Positions 22,177-36,118 of a stretch of 64,000 nt of DNA are shown one piece after another. The notes under the pieces were generated by a model. It saw only the letters and a program-made list of their open reading frames with translations. It made no database searches and was not told where the DNA came from. The translations under genes and the position numbers were made by a program. Position 1 is the first letter of the stretch, and every line of letters starts with the position of its first letter. This stretch comes from Litsea cubeba (taxonomy: Eukaryota > Streptophyta > Magnoliopsida > Laurales > Lauraceae): NCBI GenBank assembly GCA_012931725.1, contig CM022950.1, forward strand, positions 62,710,311-62,774,310. Reading direction: 5' to 3'.

Positions 22177-25100
22177 ATGGCGCCTGCAACTTCTTCTTCT
22201 TCTTCAGCGCCGTCCGATCAAGTCTCGCGACGAGCTTCAATCCTAGCGAGACACCTCCAAAACCCTAGGAATTCGAATCAACTTCCTTCTCTGGAATCCT
22301 CCATCTGTTTGGAGTACTCTCCAGCTGAGATCTCAAACAAGTCCGATTTCGAAACTCGAGATCTAAGGCGTCTGATGGACGGCCACAATCTCGAAGATCG
22401 AGATTGGCTGTTCGGATTGATGTTGCAGAGCAATCTGTTCTGCCCTAGGAGCCGCGGAGGGAAGGTTTTCTTATCGCCTGATTATAACCAGACGATGGAG
22501 CAGCAGAGGGAGATGACGATGAAGCGGATCGGGTATCTGTTGAGTCGTGGGGTTTTTGAAGGATGGCTGACGAAGAGAGATCCGGAATCGGAGCTGAGGA
22601 AGCTTGCGTTTTTGGAGTGTGTTGGGAGCTATGATCACTCGCTTGCGATTAAGATTGGAGTGCATTTCTTTCTATGGTAAGACTTTTTTGTGATTTTGGA
22701 GTGAGTTTGTGATTGGGGTGTTGTTCTGATTTTGGATATGTTGGATGCGAATTGGATGTGTGTGTGTTTTCGGTTTTGAATTACAAGTGGGTTGACTTTG
22801 GTTGTGAAAGTTAATGCGAAAAGAAGAGATTCTGTAGAATAGGAGCATGTTTTGCGTTTTGTTATGATGATCAATGTCTTTCCTAAAAGTAGCAGAACAT
22901 AGCAGCTGCAAAGATGAGAACGATTCTCAAAATTTGGAAATAAGAACCGATGAATTGGATTTGATTTTTTTTGTTTACAATCCTAATATATGTAGGGTCA
23001 TGCTTTCTTGTGAACGTGTGGGCCCACCGATGAAGGTGGAGGCAGACAGAAGATCTGGGTGTGACCCACTTGCGTGCAAATGTTTAACTCGTTTTGATAG
23101 TCCTAACCAATGGCGGACCCAGGATTTTCGTTTGGGTGGTGCAGAATGCGGTCAAGTGAAGAAGTTAAATAATAAAATCGAATGTTTGAAGATCTTATTT
23201 AAGGGGTTTCTCTAACCACGTGGGTGCGGTGGTAACACTTGGGTGCACCCCTGTCCTGACCTCTTGATTCATTGCCCACAAGTTAAATGGTTTAGGAAGT
23301 CATCTATTTTTTTTTTTTTTTAATTTCAATTCAACAGCCATCCATAGGGTTGTTGGCGTGTGGATGGATCATGGAGGCACCTGATGACTGAACTTCAATG
23401 CAGTAATGAAAGGGTGAGAGTGCCTATCTAGACTCTATACACATTGGAACACACAGTTTCATAATGGTTCATATGGGAAAATGGGAAGTTTTACGAGCTA
23501 AATGGTTGAATTTTGTCATGGTGGAGAACTCAATTAGACAAAGCTGATTTGCCATGTCGAAGTACGAGTCAGAGCCTTCCTATAGTTGTATCAAAATGGC
23601 AATTAAAAGTTACAGCTGTGGGTAGCTCCGGTGTGCCTGAGCCTATCGGTCTGGTTTCTTTCAATCTTGATGCTCCCTCTTGTCCTACATCATATTGTCT
23701 TTAATCAATAAGCGAGTAACCAAACTCTTGAGCATTAATAATTTTGTCGCCGGATTGTGGCTTATTTATCACTATCTAGATTAGCTGCACTTTAAAATCA
23801 CATCCTAATTGGATGGAAGAACAGTTTTCGTTTCTGTTTTTGCTTTTCTAAGGATGGATGCTTCTTACTGTGTAGTTTTGAATTGTAGATTTTTTTTTTG
23901 TTTAGATTTTTTTTTGGGTGTCAAGGACCCATCTACTTTTTTGTCAAATATTTGATACATCTGTGGCAACAATCATCTTGACTAGAAACTTTCAGAGAGC
24001 AGTTTTCTGGATCATGTTGCATCAGGTAAAGATTTCAAAAATATTGATTTGGTTGTTATGGAAGATGAGCTTTTGATACAGTCGAACGTGCTCACTATTT
24101 CAACATTGAAGTTGTGGGTTAAAGTCATGCTACTGATTAAAAAGGAGAAAAACTATGGAACTCCAGAGAGAGCCAAAAACAATTTATCTATGCAGTACTT
24201 CGCTAGCATGGACTTCTAATGCGAAATCCCAATCATAATTATTCTTAGAAATGGGTAATTTTCAAAGTTCACTGTCTGTCATGATGTACAGCAATACTAC
24301 AATTTTTAATTGACTTTCTTGATGACTACCATGGGTGGCCTACTGAATTGGGTATTTTCAAATTGTAGGGGTGGTGCGATTCAGTTCTTTGGCACAAAGC
24401 GGCATCATGACAAGTGGTTGAAGGACACTGAAAATTATTTGGTGAAAGGCTGTTTTGCAATGTCTGAATTGGGACATGGGAGTAATGTATGAGACTGTCC
24501 AATCATTTTGTCCAAATACAGCTTCTAATGTCTCCATCTATACCGCTGTTTTTAATCATATCTTCATTCTTCGGTGTCAGGTGAGGGGAATTGAAACAAT
24601 CACCACTTATGACCCAAAGACTCAAGAGTTTGTTATAAACACTCCCTGTGAATCAGCTCAAAAATACTGGATTGGTGGAGCTGCTAATGTAAGGGATATT
24701 TTGATGATTTCTTTTCATTGTCAGATTCTTTTTTCTTTAAGTTTTTTTTAGCATAACAGTTTTTTTACTTATGAAATTTATGATGCAATGCCATCTTTTA
24801 ATTGTTCTGATATACTTTTGTAGCATGCTACGCATACTATAGTTTTCTCTCAACTATATATAAATGGATGTAACCAAGGCGTCCATGCGTTCATAGCCCA
24901 GATCAGAGATGCAGATGGAACTATTTGCCCAAACATCCGGATTGCTGATTGTGGTCATAAAATTGGCCTTAATGGAGTTGATAATGGCCGAATCTGGTAG
25001 TAAACGTGTATTCCAGTGCTATTCTTCTTTCATTCTCAGGATAACATCTATCAGTATAGAAAAATGTACATTTAAAATTGTTTATTTTAAGTTTTATGCG

Positions 25101-28100
25101 ATTGCTTCACCTATTTTCAGGTTTGAGAATGTTCGGATACCTCGAGAGAACTTGCTGAATTCAGTTGCTGATGTGTCACCTGATGGGCAATATCTGAGTG
25201 CAATAAAAGACCCTGATCAGGTGACAACTCATTTTTTCTTTACATCTATTGTTCATTGACTTATTCAGGGTCCCAACTTTGGCACAGTCCAAACTCCAAA
25301 ACCTGTCATGGCCCAAGAGGCAGTTCTGAAAAGGCAAAGACAGTTTCGCAGCACAATTGTTGTTGCTCAGTCTATTTAATTTATGCAATTTTCAGCTGAA
25401 GTATATATTTTATTATGTTTCAGAGATTTGCAGCTTTCTTGGCTCCACTTACGTCTGGCCGAATAACCATTGCAGCAAATTCAATTTATGTATCAAAGGT
25501 ATATCTAATGCTAAAGCAGGGTGTTATACATTAGTACTCTTAATGGCAAGTACCTAAATGAAGGTGATGGGTAATTCATAGTTTCATACCGTGTTTTTTA
25601 TACCCTTTCTTTTCAGATTAGTTTAGCAATTGCCATAAGATACGCGCTGACAAGACGAGCTTTCTCTCTCTCACCAAATGGGCCTGAAGTTCTATTGCTC
25701 GACTACCCTACTCATCAGCGGAGGCTCTTACCTCTCCTAGCAAAGACGTAATTGCCTCACTCGTTGATTTTTATGTTAAGATTTAGTGTACTTGAATTAC
25801 CCGTGCCACTCTTATTCCTCTTCAGGTGATAGCAAGCATGTTCATTTTGAGTTGTGCTAACTTCTTCACATCAGAAACATATCTCTCATTGTTTTAAGCC
25901 ATGTATGCATGCTCTGGTTCCTTTACATTGATAAGCCAACTTTTCTACTTTAACTTTATTGAGGAACTTTGATTATCTTTTTCCTGTATTATTGTGCTTG
26001 TATTTTAGCAAGTTTTTCTTTTCAAATCTCCATGATCTTAAGGATTTTTAACTTTTATTTGTATTGCTGACAATTCTCAACCGTATTACATTCAAACTTT
26101 ACTTCGAATATACTACTGTATGTGTGTACCTCAAAGTCTTTGAAACAGTTTTCACTGGATTTTGTTTGTCCCTTTAACAGATGTGCTATGAGCTGTGGAA
26201 TCAACTGGTTGAAGAGTATTTATGTAAAGAGAACACCAGAGGCCATCAAAATGATTCATGTTTTCTCAAGTGCTTTTAAAGCTACATTTACCTGGCACAA
26301 CATGAGGACTCTTCAGGTTACAGCTCCCATATATCTTGGAGTTCTGTGCTTTTCTGTATCTTTAAGTTTTTCTTACAACTTCTAAGTTTAACAAAATTCC
26401 GGTATTAGGAATGCCGTGAGGCCTGTGGAGGGCAAGGTTTGAAGACAGAGAATCGTGTTGGCCATCTAAAAGGTGAATTCGATGTACAGTCAACATTTGA
26501 AGGGGACAACAATGTACTAATGCAGCAGGTAATATCTGATAACCTTCTGTTTGATTGGTTTTCTTCTAATCAATTCGCAACCATTGAATTATTGGCGCTT
26601 ATATGTGAAATCAGGTTAGCAAGATACTCCTCGCAGAATATATGGCAGCTCAGAAGAAGAAGCAACCATTTAAAGGATTGGGATTAGAACATATGAACGG
26701 CCCTTGCCCAGTTTTACCAGGTCAATTGACAAGATCTGATCTCAGGAGCAGCCAATTCCAGGTAATGTATTTTATCTTTCTTCACTGTTTACAATCTATG
26801 CCCAACCCGATATTGATATTTTCCATCTGTGTCAGACTGCGATATTATGCTTGAGAGAGCGAGATTTACTGAACCGATTTGCTGCAGAAGTTTCTCAGTA
26901 CCAAGCACAGGGAGAAAGCAAGGAGTATGCCGTCATCCTGGTAAGTTTTTCTCTTACTCTGATCTCTTTCCCTGATACTGCAAGTATGCACTCATCCTGG
27001 CAAGTGTTTCTGTCACTGCATTAACTTTTTTATTCCATGTACCAGAGCTATCAACTTGCTGAAGACTTGGCTAGGGCCTTCACAGACCGTGCAATATATA
27101 AAATTTTCTTGGAGGCTGAGGTGACATCATCTGGACCGTTGAAGGTATACGTTGATTTCCCAATTATGATCTTATCATGTGTTTTCAGATATTTTCCTGG
27201 TATGCAGCGGTTGATTGAGAAGTTTTCATGACGAGGTATAATGACAAAGGATAAATTAGGAATGGCAGTCCAAAGCGGAATATCAGGAGTGGTTTCCCTA
27301 AAAAGGAGAAAATGGAGGGAATGTTGCTCGATATGGTTTGGGCATGCATTATGAGATTGAAAAAAAATCAAGGAATGCTCAATGTTCGTTGATAGTTAGC
27401 TGGATGGGGGTGTATCCAAGTGTTGGAAGACATTCTTAATTTGTGATCAGCCAATTGTGTCGGCAAGCTTTTCTAAAAGGGAATCCACAGTTTTAGTGAG
27501 AAATGGTGGAAGTGCATATTGGGAAAATATTTGGCTCAGGAGATGGACCTTTGCAAATAGGCTCTGGACTCTGGAGGCTTTATTTTATTTCTAACTGGAA
27601 AGTTCTTCATTTAAAATTGGTACAGTTTTTATGGGGAAGATTGGTTTCAAATTAAGTTTTTAAAAGAAACTCGTTGGACTGCAAGATCAAGTCCTATAGA
27701 CTCTCTTGTTAATTTCTATTATTGAGGTTGATATAGAAGGTTGGACTGCAAGATCAAGTGCTCAGTATACATGGGGAGTTCTTTTGGAATTTTTATTTTC
27801 AGCCATTATGCCTGGATCCTCTAACCGGCATCCACTTTTTGGACCTCCCATGCTCCACAAAGGTTCAAAGGTTTTAATTGGAATGCCACATATAATAAAA
27901 CTTTGACTTTTGAGTCTCCACCCTTTGAAAAAGGAAACTACCCTTGCTGAATTTCTATTTCTTGTGTTGGTCCAATGTATAGGTAGATTGGTTGAAAAAG
28001 ATACAAGTTAATGAGTGTAAAATGGATGATTACTGTGTATGTGTTTTGGACATATTGCTTCAAAACCTTTATAGAAGTTTGGAAACAGGCACCAGTTGTG

Positions 28101-29377
28101 TTCAGAAAACAGAAAAAAAAAAAAAAGCAGAATCGGCTAGCACCTCCTTCATGAATGTTGAAATGAATATGATGGGAGTTGCAGAATTCCAGGTTCATCT
28201 AGTAGAGGGGAGTGTGAAGAATGTTGTCTTGAAGGTCTTTATGGGACTGGTTCTGGAGGGTGATGAGAATAGGCTGATACGCTTGCAATAAGAAAAGCAA
28301 TGCAGTTATCAAGGCATCTACTATGTTCTTTGATAGTGGAATATGATTCCATAGAATTCCATCTCTTCGGCTAAGGCATCTTTTAGGGTCTCTTTTTGGA
28401 TGTGGTGAAAATGAGAAGTGTGGTAACGTGGTAAGAGAAATAGATGGAGAACCCCCTAGTAGAAATTCCATATCATTTTTGTCCCATTTGCTGTTCATTG
28501 GAGAAACCCTATTAGGAGTTGACTTTTCAAAAGGAGATTAGTTTGAGAACATTACTTGCACAGGTTGGACTTGTGGTTTCACTTGTTTCTTGTGAGAAAT
28601 CCTACTATCCGTTTGAGAGAAAAACCCATGTTACTGGTAAGAAACATGTGCAGAACACTAGGCGAAATTCCTCTATGATTTTCTGAGGAAAAATTAAAAA
28701 AATACAATGAGAAGATTAGCATCATGGGCTAAATTTGTGATTTCACCAGTTTCTTTGTAGAATTTCATTCATTTGAGGAGAAAACCAATGTGATTTGTGC
28801 CCCAATATTAGATATGATGCACCAAATGGGTGAAACACCATCTTCCTATTTGCAGCATGCAAACACCCCCTTAGAGATTGGAGGAGATGAGGAGATTATC
28901 CTATTAATTTATATGAATAGCACTCATCTCCAGCCAGAATTTAGTGCCATTGCATATTTTAGATTGTGGAGTGACGAAATTAGCTTTAAACAGGGATCAT
29001 TAGAGAAAGTATTACTCAGTACTGACATCCAGACAGAGTATATAAGGCTTCATAATTACTTTCCTTTCTTCTTCTTCCTCTTCTTTCTTTCTTTGTTTCT
29101 TTTCCCTTATCTTGATGATTTTTTTGCATCACAGAATGTGTTAGGTTTGCTGAGATCTATGTATGTGGCGACCATCTTGGAAGAAGATGCTTCCTTTCTG
29201 AGATATGGCTACCTTTCACCTGACAATGCTGTCGTCGTGAGGAAAGAAGTGGTGAAGTTGTGCAGTGAATTGAGGCCTCATGCGCTGTCGGTTGTCAGTT
29301 CCTTTGGAATCCCTGATGCTCTCCTCAGCCCAATAGCATTCGACTGGGTTGATGCAAATTCATGGTCTTCAATTTAA
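22177..29377 (+). CDS. ACX3: Peroxisomal acyl-CoA oxidase 3-like (medium chain)
   Basis: FAD-dependent oxidase of peroxisomal fatty-acid beta-oxidation: acyl-CoA to trans-2-enoyl-CoA plus H2O2. Exons: 22177-22676, 24369-24486, 24581-24688, 24824-24996, 25121-25220, 25424-25498, 25617-25747, 26181-26316, 26409-26528, 26615-26761, 26836-26940, 27046-27144, 29135-29377; all junctions are GT-AG and in frame, giving 684 aa (Arabidopsis ACX3, from memory, about 675). Residues 19-27 RASILARHL are a perfect PTS2 (R-A-x5-H-L); the protein ends SSI, not a PTS1. Recognisable blocks: [46 protein letters not shown] (285-298), and [11 protein letters not shown] with the presumed catalytic Glu478. The start is the first ATG after the CT/telo-box leader, and the PTS2 requires it. 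ACX3 subclass rests on similarity and PTS2; no frameshift or stop was seen. Confidence 0.93.
23108..23140. mobile_element. Relic of an hAT-type MITE end in ACX3 intron 1
   Basis: GGCGGACCCAGGATTTTCG and the following ~14 bases resemble the left end of the complete MITE at 42115. No matching right end was found. Confidence 0.4.
27145..29134. other. Large last intron (1,990 bp) of the ACX3-like gene
   Basis: No intact gene or complete transposon recognised. Short frames inside (27706-27906, 27992-28291, 28199-28498, and the upstream part of the frame from 28790) lack domains. It starts GTATAC after ...GPLK and ends TTGCATCACAG. Confidence 0.7.
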
Positions 29378-30658
29378 AGCTAGCCACATGCCATGAGTCT
29401 TCGTTCCATAAGGGGAGAATCAAGCAACACTAATTTACTTGAAAAATAAATCTCTCCCTCATTGATAAGTCTGCAGTATCCTACACTGCCATTAGTTACA
29501 CTTGGCTGCCGCGAGTCAAATGTTGTGCTCCTACTTTAATTGTTATTGTTGTGTATTATAAATTATAAAGATCCAATATAACAACTCATTCAATAATTTG
29601 AGAAATGAGAATATGAAGGCCTACGGCCTACCCACAACATGAGTTGTAGTAGCTCATCATTTAGAGACAATTTCATTCTTTGGTATTGAGATCGATTGAA
29701 GTTCCAGTTGCATGGCCACTGTATTTTTACAATGGTGCATTATACTGCATTTTGAAAATCTAATGTTGTAGAGAGGAGATGGGGCTTTGTTTGAATGTTT
29801 GAATTTGAACTATTCTCTCCTCAATTGCTTTTTTTCCTTTGTCAAATTTGAAGAGTTTTTATGAACTCTTACTCCTTCGGAGTTTTCACATCTACCACAA
29901 GAGAGATCCAGTGGTGAGATAACTCTGTATTACTATGCTGTAGATCCATCAGTTAGAAATAATAGTCTTGAGGTCAAGCAGATGCCTCATCTACAGCTCA
30001 GCGTTTGATGTGAAGCAGATGCATAAGACTAAACATTCTGTATTTAGTAGAGCCAATGAGCCCAACTTGCATGCAGCATTACTTCTGCTTAGTCTGAGCT
30101 CTGAGATATGAAAGTTTATGTTGGAGGTTTATCATTAGTACGAGAATATTGAATGGTTCGAATCATGAGTTGGAGGCCCGTAAAAGTGAAGAGCCAGTGT
30201 TTTTTTTTTTTCCACGTATTTGAAATGTAAAACTAAACATATGGTTTATTAGTTTAATAAAAAAAAACTCAAATGATTCAAATTGCAATAGTGGGGAGTA
30301 CAGGATTATAAAGAAACTGAAGGTGATTGATGGGTTTTGATCTCATGACCCATTGTGAGCGTTGAATGTACTGGTGGCTAAGGGCTATATTTACAAAGAG
30401 TAAAAGTTTCACACTTACACGGGTAATATTTTGCATACGTAAATGAGTGCCAGCAAAGGGCTTTTTCTTTTACTATCATCCCAGACAGTATTGTAGTTGC
30501 GAATCTTGAAACAGAAATATCTTTACAATTGTTCAATGCAAGGGTACAAAGTCAAAAGCTCTTTTCCCCCTTTTGGAAGGCTATGCTCCAGCAGGTATAA
30601 TGCAGGGAAGGGTTCTTCAAGTAGTAGTTGGTCTTGGTAGTTGTTCTTGTATGGTCCG
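29378..30658. other. 3' flank of ACX3-like gene, nothing further recognised
   Basis: Contains the 3' UTR of the oxidase (polyadenylation site not placed; AATAAA is present near 29446). No other gene-like frame. Confidence 0.5.
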
Positions 30659-30976
30659 TGTGTTGTCATTTTTTTTTTTTGCTGAAAAGGGGAGATATAT
30701 TAAAATAGAAAAGGGAGAGTTACAATAGAGGGCCTCATCGGGCCCTGTACATTACAAGCAATATCGTTTTGAGCACTAGTTTCATCAAAAGCTATATGAG
30801 GCTGATCCCTAATTCTTCTTCTCAAAACATCCGGATTGCGCTCCTCACTGTTATTCGTCCTCTGAGTGATTTTCAGGTTCAAATTCGCCTCCTCCTGCAA
30901 GGACAGCTCATGTAAATATATGTCCTGAATGTGGATAGGCAGAGTGGAATTGAAGACAATTTCTTTTGTGTGTGTG

Positions 30977-30978
<2 letters not shown>

Positions 30979-31018
<40 letters not shown>
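30979..31018. repeat. Poly(G) run of about 40 within the LINE fragment
   Basis: Uninterrupted G after a TGTG stretch, at the end of the recognisable LINE coding remnant. The length may be unreliable. Confidence 0.9.
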
Positions 31019-31019
<1 letters not shown>

Positions 31020-31020
31020 G

Positions 31021-31388
31021 GCAATTTGACTAAAGCGTCAACCATCTTATCTGTGGTTCGGCGATTCAAGAGGATCCTATAGTGAGGAATCCGAGCTAGG
31101 GTGTAACGAATGTGTTTTCCACAGGGGCATCAGTTTCTAAGGTATGCCCGAATCAGAATGAAAATTGATCCAAATGATGAGGGAGTCTCCTTCTATAATG
31201 ACATCACAGAGAGAAAGCTCCAAGCACATTCGCAGTCCCCTTAGTAAAGCTTTGAGTTTAGCCTCAAGGGCTGATTGCGCATCAGAAGCGGCAGCGAAGG
31301 CCAGAATTAGGACTCCCTGATGATCACGGATGACTCCACCTATACCAAAGGCGTTGGTATGAGGGTTAAAGGAGCCATCCATGTTCAA
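31021..31388 (-). pseudogene. LINE RNase H-like (RVT_3) fragment
   Basis: 31388-31137 reads with NMDGSFNPHTNAFGIGGVIRDHQ, ALEAKLKALLRGL and VIIEGDS, the typical RVT_3 pattern. A stop and frame change near 31130 precede a C-terminal piece (about 31120-31021: RYTLARIPHYRILLNRRTTDK). The upstream polymerase is absent because of 5' truncation. Confidence 0.8.
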
Positions 31389-31401
31389 TTTGTGTTGTCA
31401 T

Positions 31402-32624
31402 GTTTGTGTTTTGGGTTTTATTGTCTGTTTTGGGGGCTTGGTTGTAGTTTCTTCTGTGCTGTTTTGCCATGTGCTTAACATATATCCCTCTTTTCATAAA
31501 ATAAATAAATAAAGGGCTTTATTGGAGCTTTTATAGAGAAGAATACATGGAGCCGACATTCGCCATCAGAGGTCAAATTTTAAGTATTTTCCTCTTGCGA
31601 TATCCTAGAGTAGTGCGATATCAAACACATCATACTTCGCGATATCCTAGGGCCGTGCAATATCGCACATTATAGTACGAACAGTTTTGTGAGAAATATT
31701 TAAAGTTTGACCGTTGTGGGACAAATGTCAGATGTAAAACTAATTATACGGTGAATATCCCAAGAATATAGCTCAAGGGAAAAAATAAAGGATGGAGAAA
31801 ATGGAGATGTCATCTCTGCATTGGTAAGGCAGAAATAAAAGCAGGATTAGTGTCTTCTGATTGCAACATTTTGGCTCATCTATTTGCATGTATTTGAATA
31901 CATAAGAGTTCATGGTGAGTTGGGTTCATGTGAATAATTATTAAAAAACATGTGGGTTGAAGAATATAAGGTAGAAATTTAGAATGGATTTTGACTTTCC
32001 TAGTATTTCATATGAAAAATTACTAAAGAAGCACAGGTTGAAGGAGTGTCATTTTCCATCCCCCTTAATTCCCCTTCCATTTAAGAGAGAGTGTGCCTTT
32101 ATATTTTCTCAATTTTAATCACTTTTAAAAATATAAATATCCCCTTAAAATCTAATTCTATGCAAACAAATGAGCCCTATAGTTTGAGCTTATACTCTCT
32201 TTTATTTTTGTGATCTTCTTTATTTGAATTATAAAATGAAAACCAATAGATCTAATTGCAGATCTCAAAATCCTTATTCAAATTGGCTAATGCCTCCCTC
32301 AACTCCACCACATGCCCTATTGAGAAGAGAATAACAAAACCCTTTATTTACTATACTCTACTTTCAAATGATTGGTCAGTTGGCTCACTGTTGAAATGCA
32401 AACTGTTCAAAATTGAGACCGAACCCTCTGTGAGGCCTTGACTTGAGAGAAATCCTGCATTTGATTAAAAAACCCAATGGGAGTTGATCTTACTGTAAAG
32501 TTGTCATTTGATTAAAAAAAATGTGATTGATAAATAATAAGACTTAATAACATTTTCAATCAATATTTTTAATTTTATAACGGGACTAACTCCTACTTAT
32601 ATAAAATTTAAGATACATCGTACG
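31402..32624. other. Intergenic; one short duplication
   Basis: No gene. About 31597-31672 holds two imperfect copies of GCGATATCCTAG...GTGC(G/A)ATATC, roughly 45 bp apart. Confidence 0.6.
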
Positions 32625-33176
32625 ATAGGGGATAGGGTTGTCAATCGGGTCGTGTAAACGAATTCGGGTTGCGGGTCAAACGAATTCGAGTTGGAATCAC
32701 CTCAACCTGAACACGACCCACTAAGAAAACGGGTCAAAAAACCAAAAACAAACCCAATTCGTTTATTTAACGGGTCATATGACACGACCTATTAACCCAT
32801 TAATTTTGAAAAAAATATTCATTAAACTTAAAAAGTATATTTTTTCTAAATCATGGAGCCATAATTTATGTTTTGATGCTAGAACCATTTTCTAATTAAA
32901 TGTTGTATATCTTCTGATTAAGTGCATCTTCCACTGAACAAAAGTTATGTCACCCACACTTTGATTTTTTGCATGGTAATTTGATGCACACTTGGCAGCA
33001 TGGCTTTTTTTGGCGGGTTGTATCGGGTCGTAATAGGTTACCGAATTTATTCGTTAACGACCTATTAATTTAACAGGTTAACGGGTCCGACCCATTAACA
33101 AATCGAACCCATTAGTATCGTGTGCGTTCGTGTCGTGTTAACGGGTCGTGTAACATTTTGACAGCCCAATAGGGGA
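32625..33176. mobile_element. hAT-type MITE (element 32633-33168)
   Basis: 536 bp, ends TAGGGTTGTCAA / TTTTGACAGCCCA (imperfect), flanked by a perfect 8 bp duplication ATAGGGGA (32625-32632 and 33169-33176). Both ends are dense in CGGGTCGTGT / ACGGGTC motifs. No coding capacity. It lies directly upstream of the H3.1 promoter. Confidence 0.87.
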
Positions 33177-33270
33177 CACCATTATCAACGGACCAGATTT
33201 TTTATAGGTAGGCCGTGGGTCCCATTCTTGAATTTCCCTCCTAGAGCTCTTTATTATGTTTTTCTGAGAC

Positions 33271-33959
<689 letters not shown>

Positions 33960-36012
33960 TCTCGTTCTTCTTCTTTTATGTGTAAAGGCAATGGGGATCT
34001 AAAGGTTGGGTTTTGGGTGGTTCTGGTAGTTTGTAATGCAGTTCGTGTTTATTTTCTTGTGGATGGAGATGAATGTTCTGAAAGGATTTGTTGCCATTTG
34101 ATGAAAGAAATGATTTTGAAGGATTAGATGTGTTTGGATGGTTATAATCTTACTGTGATTGTTGCATTGGTTGAAGTTTGTTTTATGAAGGAATTCATGG
34201 TGAGCTGATCAGATTAAAGCCTAGCATCAAGCAAATGTTGGGACCTATTTTGATAAAACTGGGAAGTTAGCATTCTTTGAAAAATGGTTCGTACAAGTTG
34301 GTCATTATCCCTTTCAGGTTATTTGGAATTGTGTAAGTTGAATGAGAGAGGGATTGAATCACCCACTAAGTTTAGTACTGGGCCTTTCATTCATCTATAC
34401 TTGAATCATACCTTTGATGGTGTGCTAGATTGCCTATTCCAATCTCTTATCAGATCATAATCAGATGACAGAATTTTTGTGGTTAGATTTTTGATCACAT
34501 GCTTTGTAGATTTATTTTTTTGGGTTAGTGTGGAGATTTTTATTAGATGAATTCAACCACAGAACTTTCACCCTGAGGAAACTTACAGCTGAACCCAAAC
34601 CTACAACAGAAAACCTAGAATTACATCAGAACTGATGTATCCAAGGTTGGGGCTTGAGCTTCACACAGTATGGGGGGCTTCCTCACTTTGTGTAAGATAA
34701 TTATGTTGTATAGTCTTCATGTCCTGCAAAGATTGAAAGTATATGTAAGTGGGCAATGCAAATATTAAAAGATGGTGGATGGTATTTGATCTTCGTATGT
34801 GGCCACTATGGACTCTTTATGGTTCCTAAGTACCCTGCCCACCAATCCCTGCTGTTTGGTTGGATGGGTGAAATGTGTAGGATTCTACACTCTGTTGAGC
34901 TATCACTTATCTCAAAACTAATTGGTGATGGGTATGACCGCTTAGGAGCAAGGGTAGATGTTGACTTTAACAAAATGCAACTATATCCCTGTAGCCCTCA
35001 TGCATAGATAACTTGGTGATAACATGCCATTGATACAGTAGTTGGAGTTCCTGGATTTCCAAATATACCATATGCAAACTAGTCCTGTAGTGCTAGAGGA
35101 TGGCAAGTGTGCCAAATGCGGTCCTATGCAATAGCTTATTTATTTATTTCATGAATCTTCTTCCATCATTATGCCTTATCTCATCTCTGATTCTCTATGA
35201 CAATTTCCCAGTGTAAGATTTGTGACATAGATATTATTCATATGCTCGCCAAGATCTTGATATTGTTCCATAATTTTTGCTTTAAACCCCACCTGTAACC
35301 ATTCGATCAGCAGTCTCTTGGAACCATTGAACTTGTTCCTTAATTGATTCTAGTGATTACTCCAGAGACAACTTCGCATTATAAAACATTTTCCCACCTT
35401 GTGGAACTTGAATCTGCTTTGCTACCAAATGACATTGGTGATGTTTGTCAAGCTTTGCATCAGTATTTAGTATTTACTCCAAAAAAATCTGCATGCCAAA
35501 TGCCCTTATAGGGAAAACTATCAAGGAATCTTATGACCAAATGTCCCATTTTTCAATTGGTTTACATCTCTTTTTCTAAAGAAAAAAAGTGGTAAAAAGT
35601 TCTGTTCAGTTTAAGTATTTGATTTTAGATGGAAGTTAATCCTAATTACTTGATGACAAGATAATACATTCTAAGAAATGAATCCAATCAATTAACCTCC
35701 TAGATAGAAAATGCAAACAAACTTGTTGCTTAATGCAAAGGTTTAATTGGGCAACACCAGGTATCAACTGGTGAGTCCTAAGTGGGTCATGGTTAAGAGC
35801 TACATCATAGACTCAACTTGTCGGATCTCTGACTCATTTGAGTCGACTCAACTCAAGGTGCATCACCTTTTATGGCAGCTAAAAAGGAACAGTCAAGATT
35901 TAGTAGGATCAATTGTTGAAAATATCTGATCACAGTGATCGTACATGGATTGTCTGATTCTCATCATCTTAGCTGGTGTTCTTGTATTCTTTCCAAGAAA
36001 GCTGTAAAAGGT

Positions 36013-36118
<106 letters not shown>

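Larger units (their letters stand above)
30659..31401 (-). mobile_element. 5'-truncated L1-type LINE (element 30670-31390)
   Basis: Minus-strand insertion ending in poly(A) (T run 30670-30680 on plus, after GCTG), flanked by perfect 11 bp duplications TGTGTTGTCAT (30659-30669 and 31391-31401). This is typical target-primed reverse transcription of a truncated LINE. It keeps only the C-terminal RNase H-like region and the 3' UTR. Confidence 0.9.
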
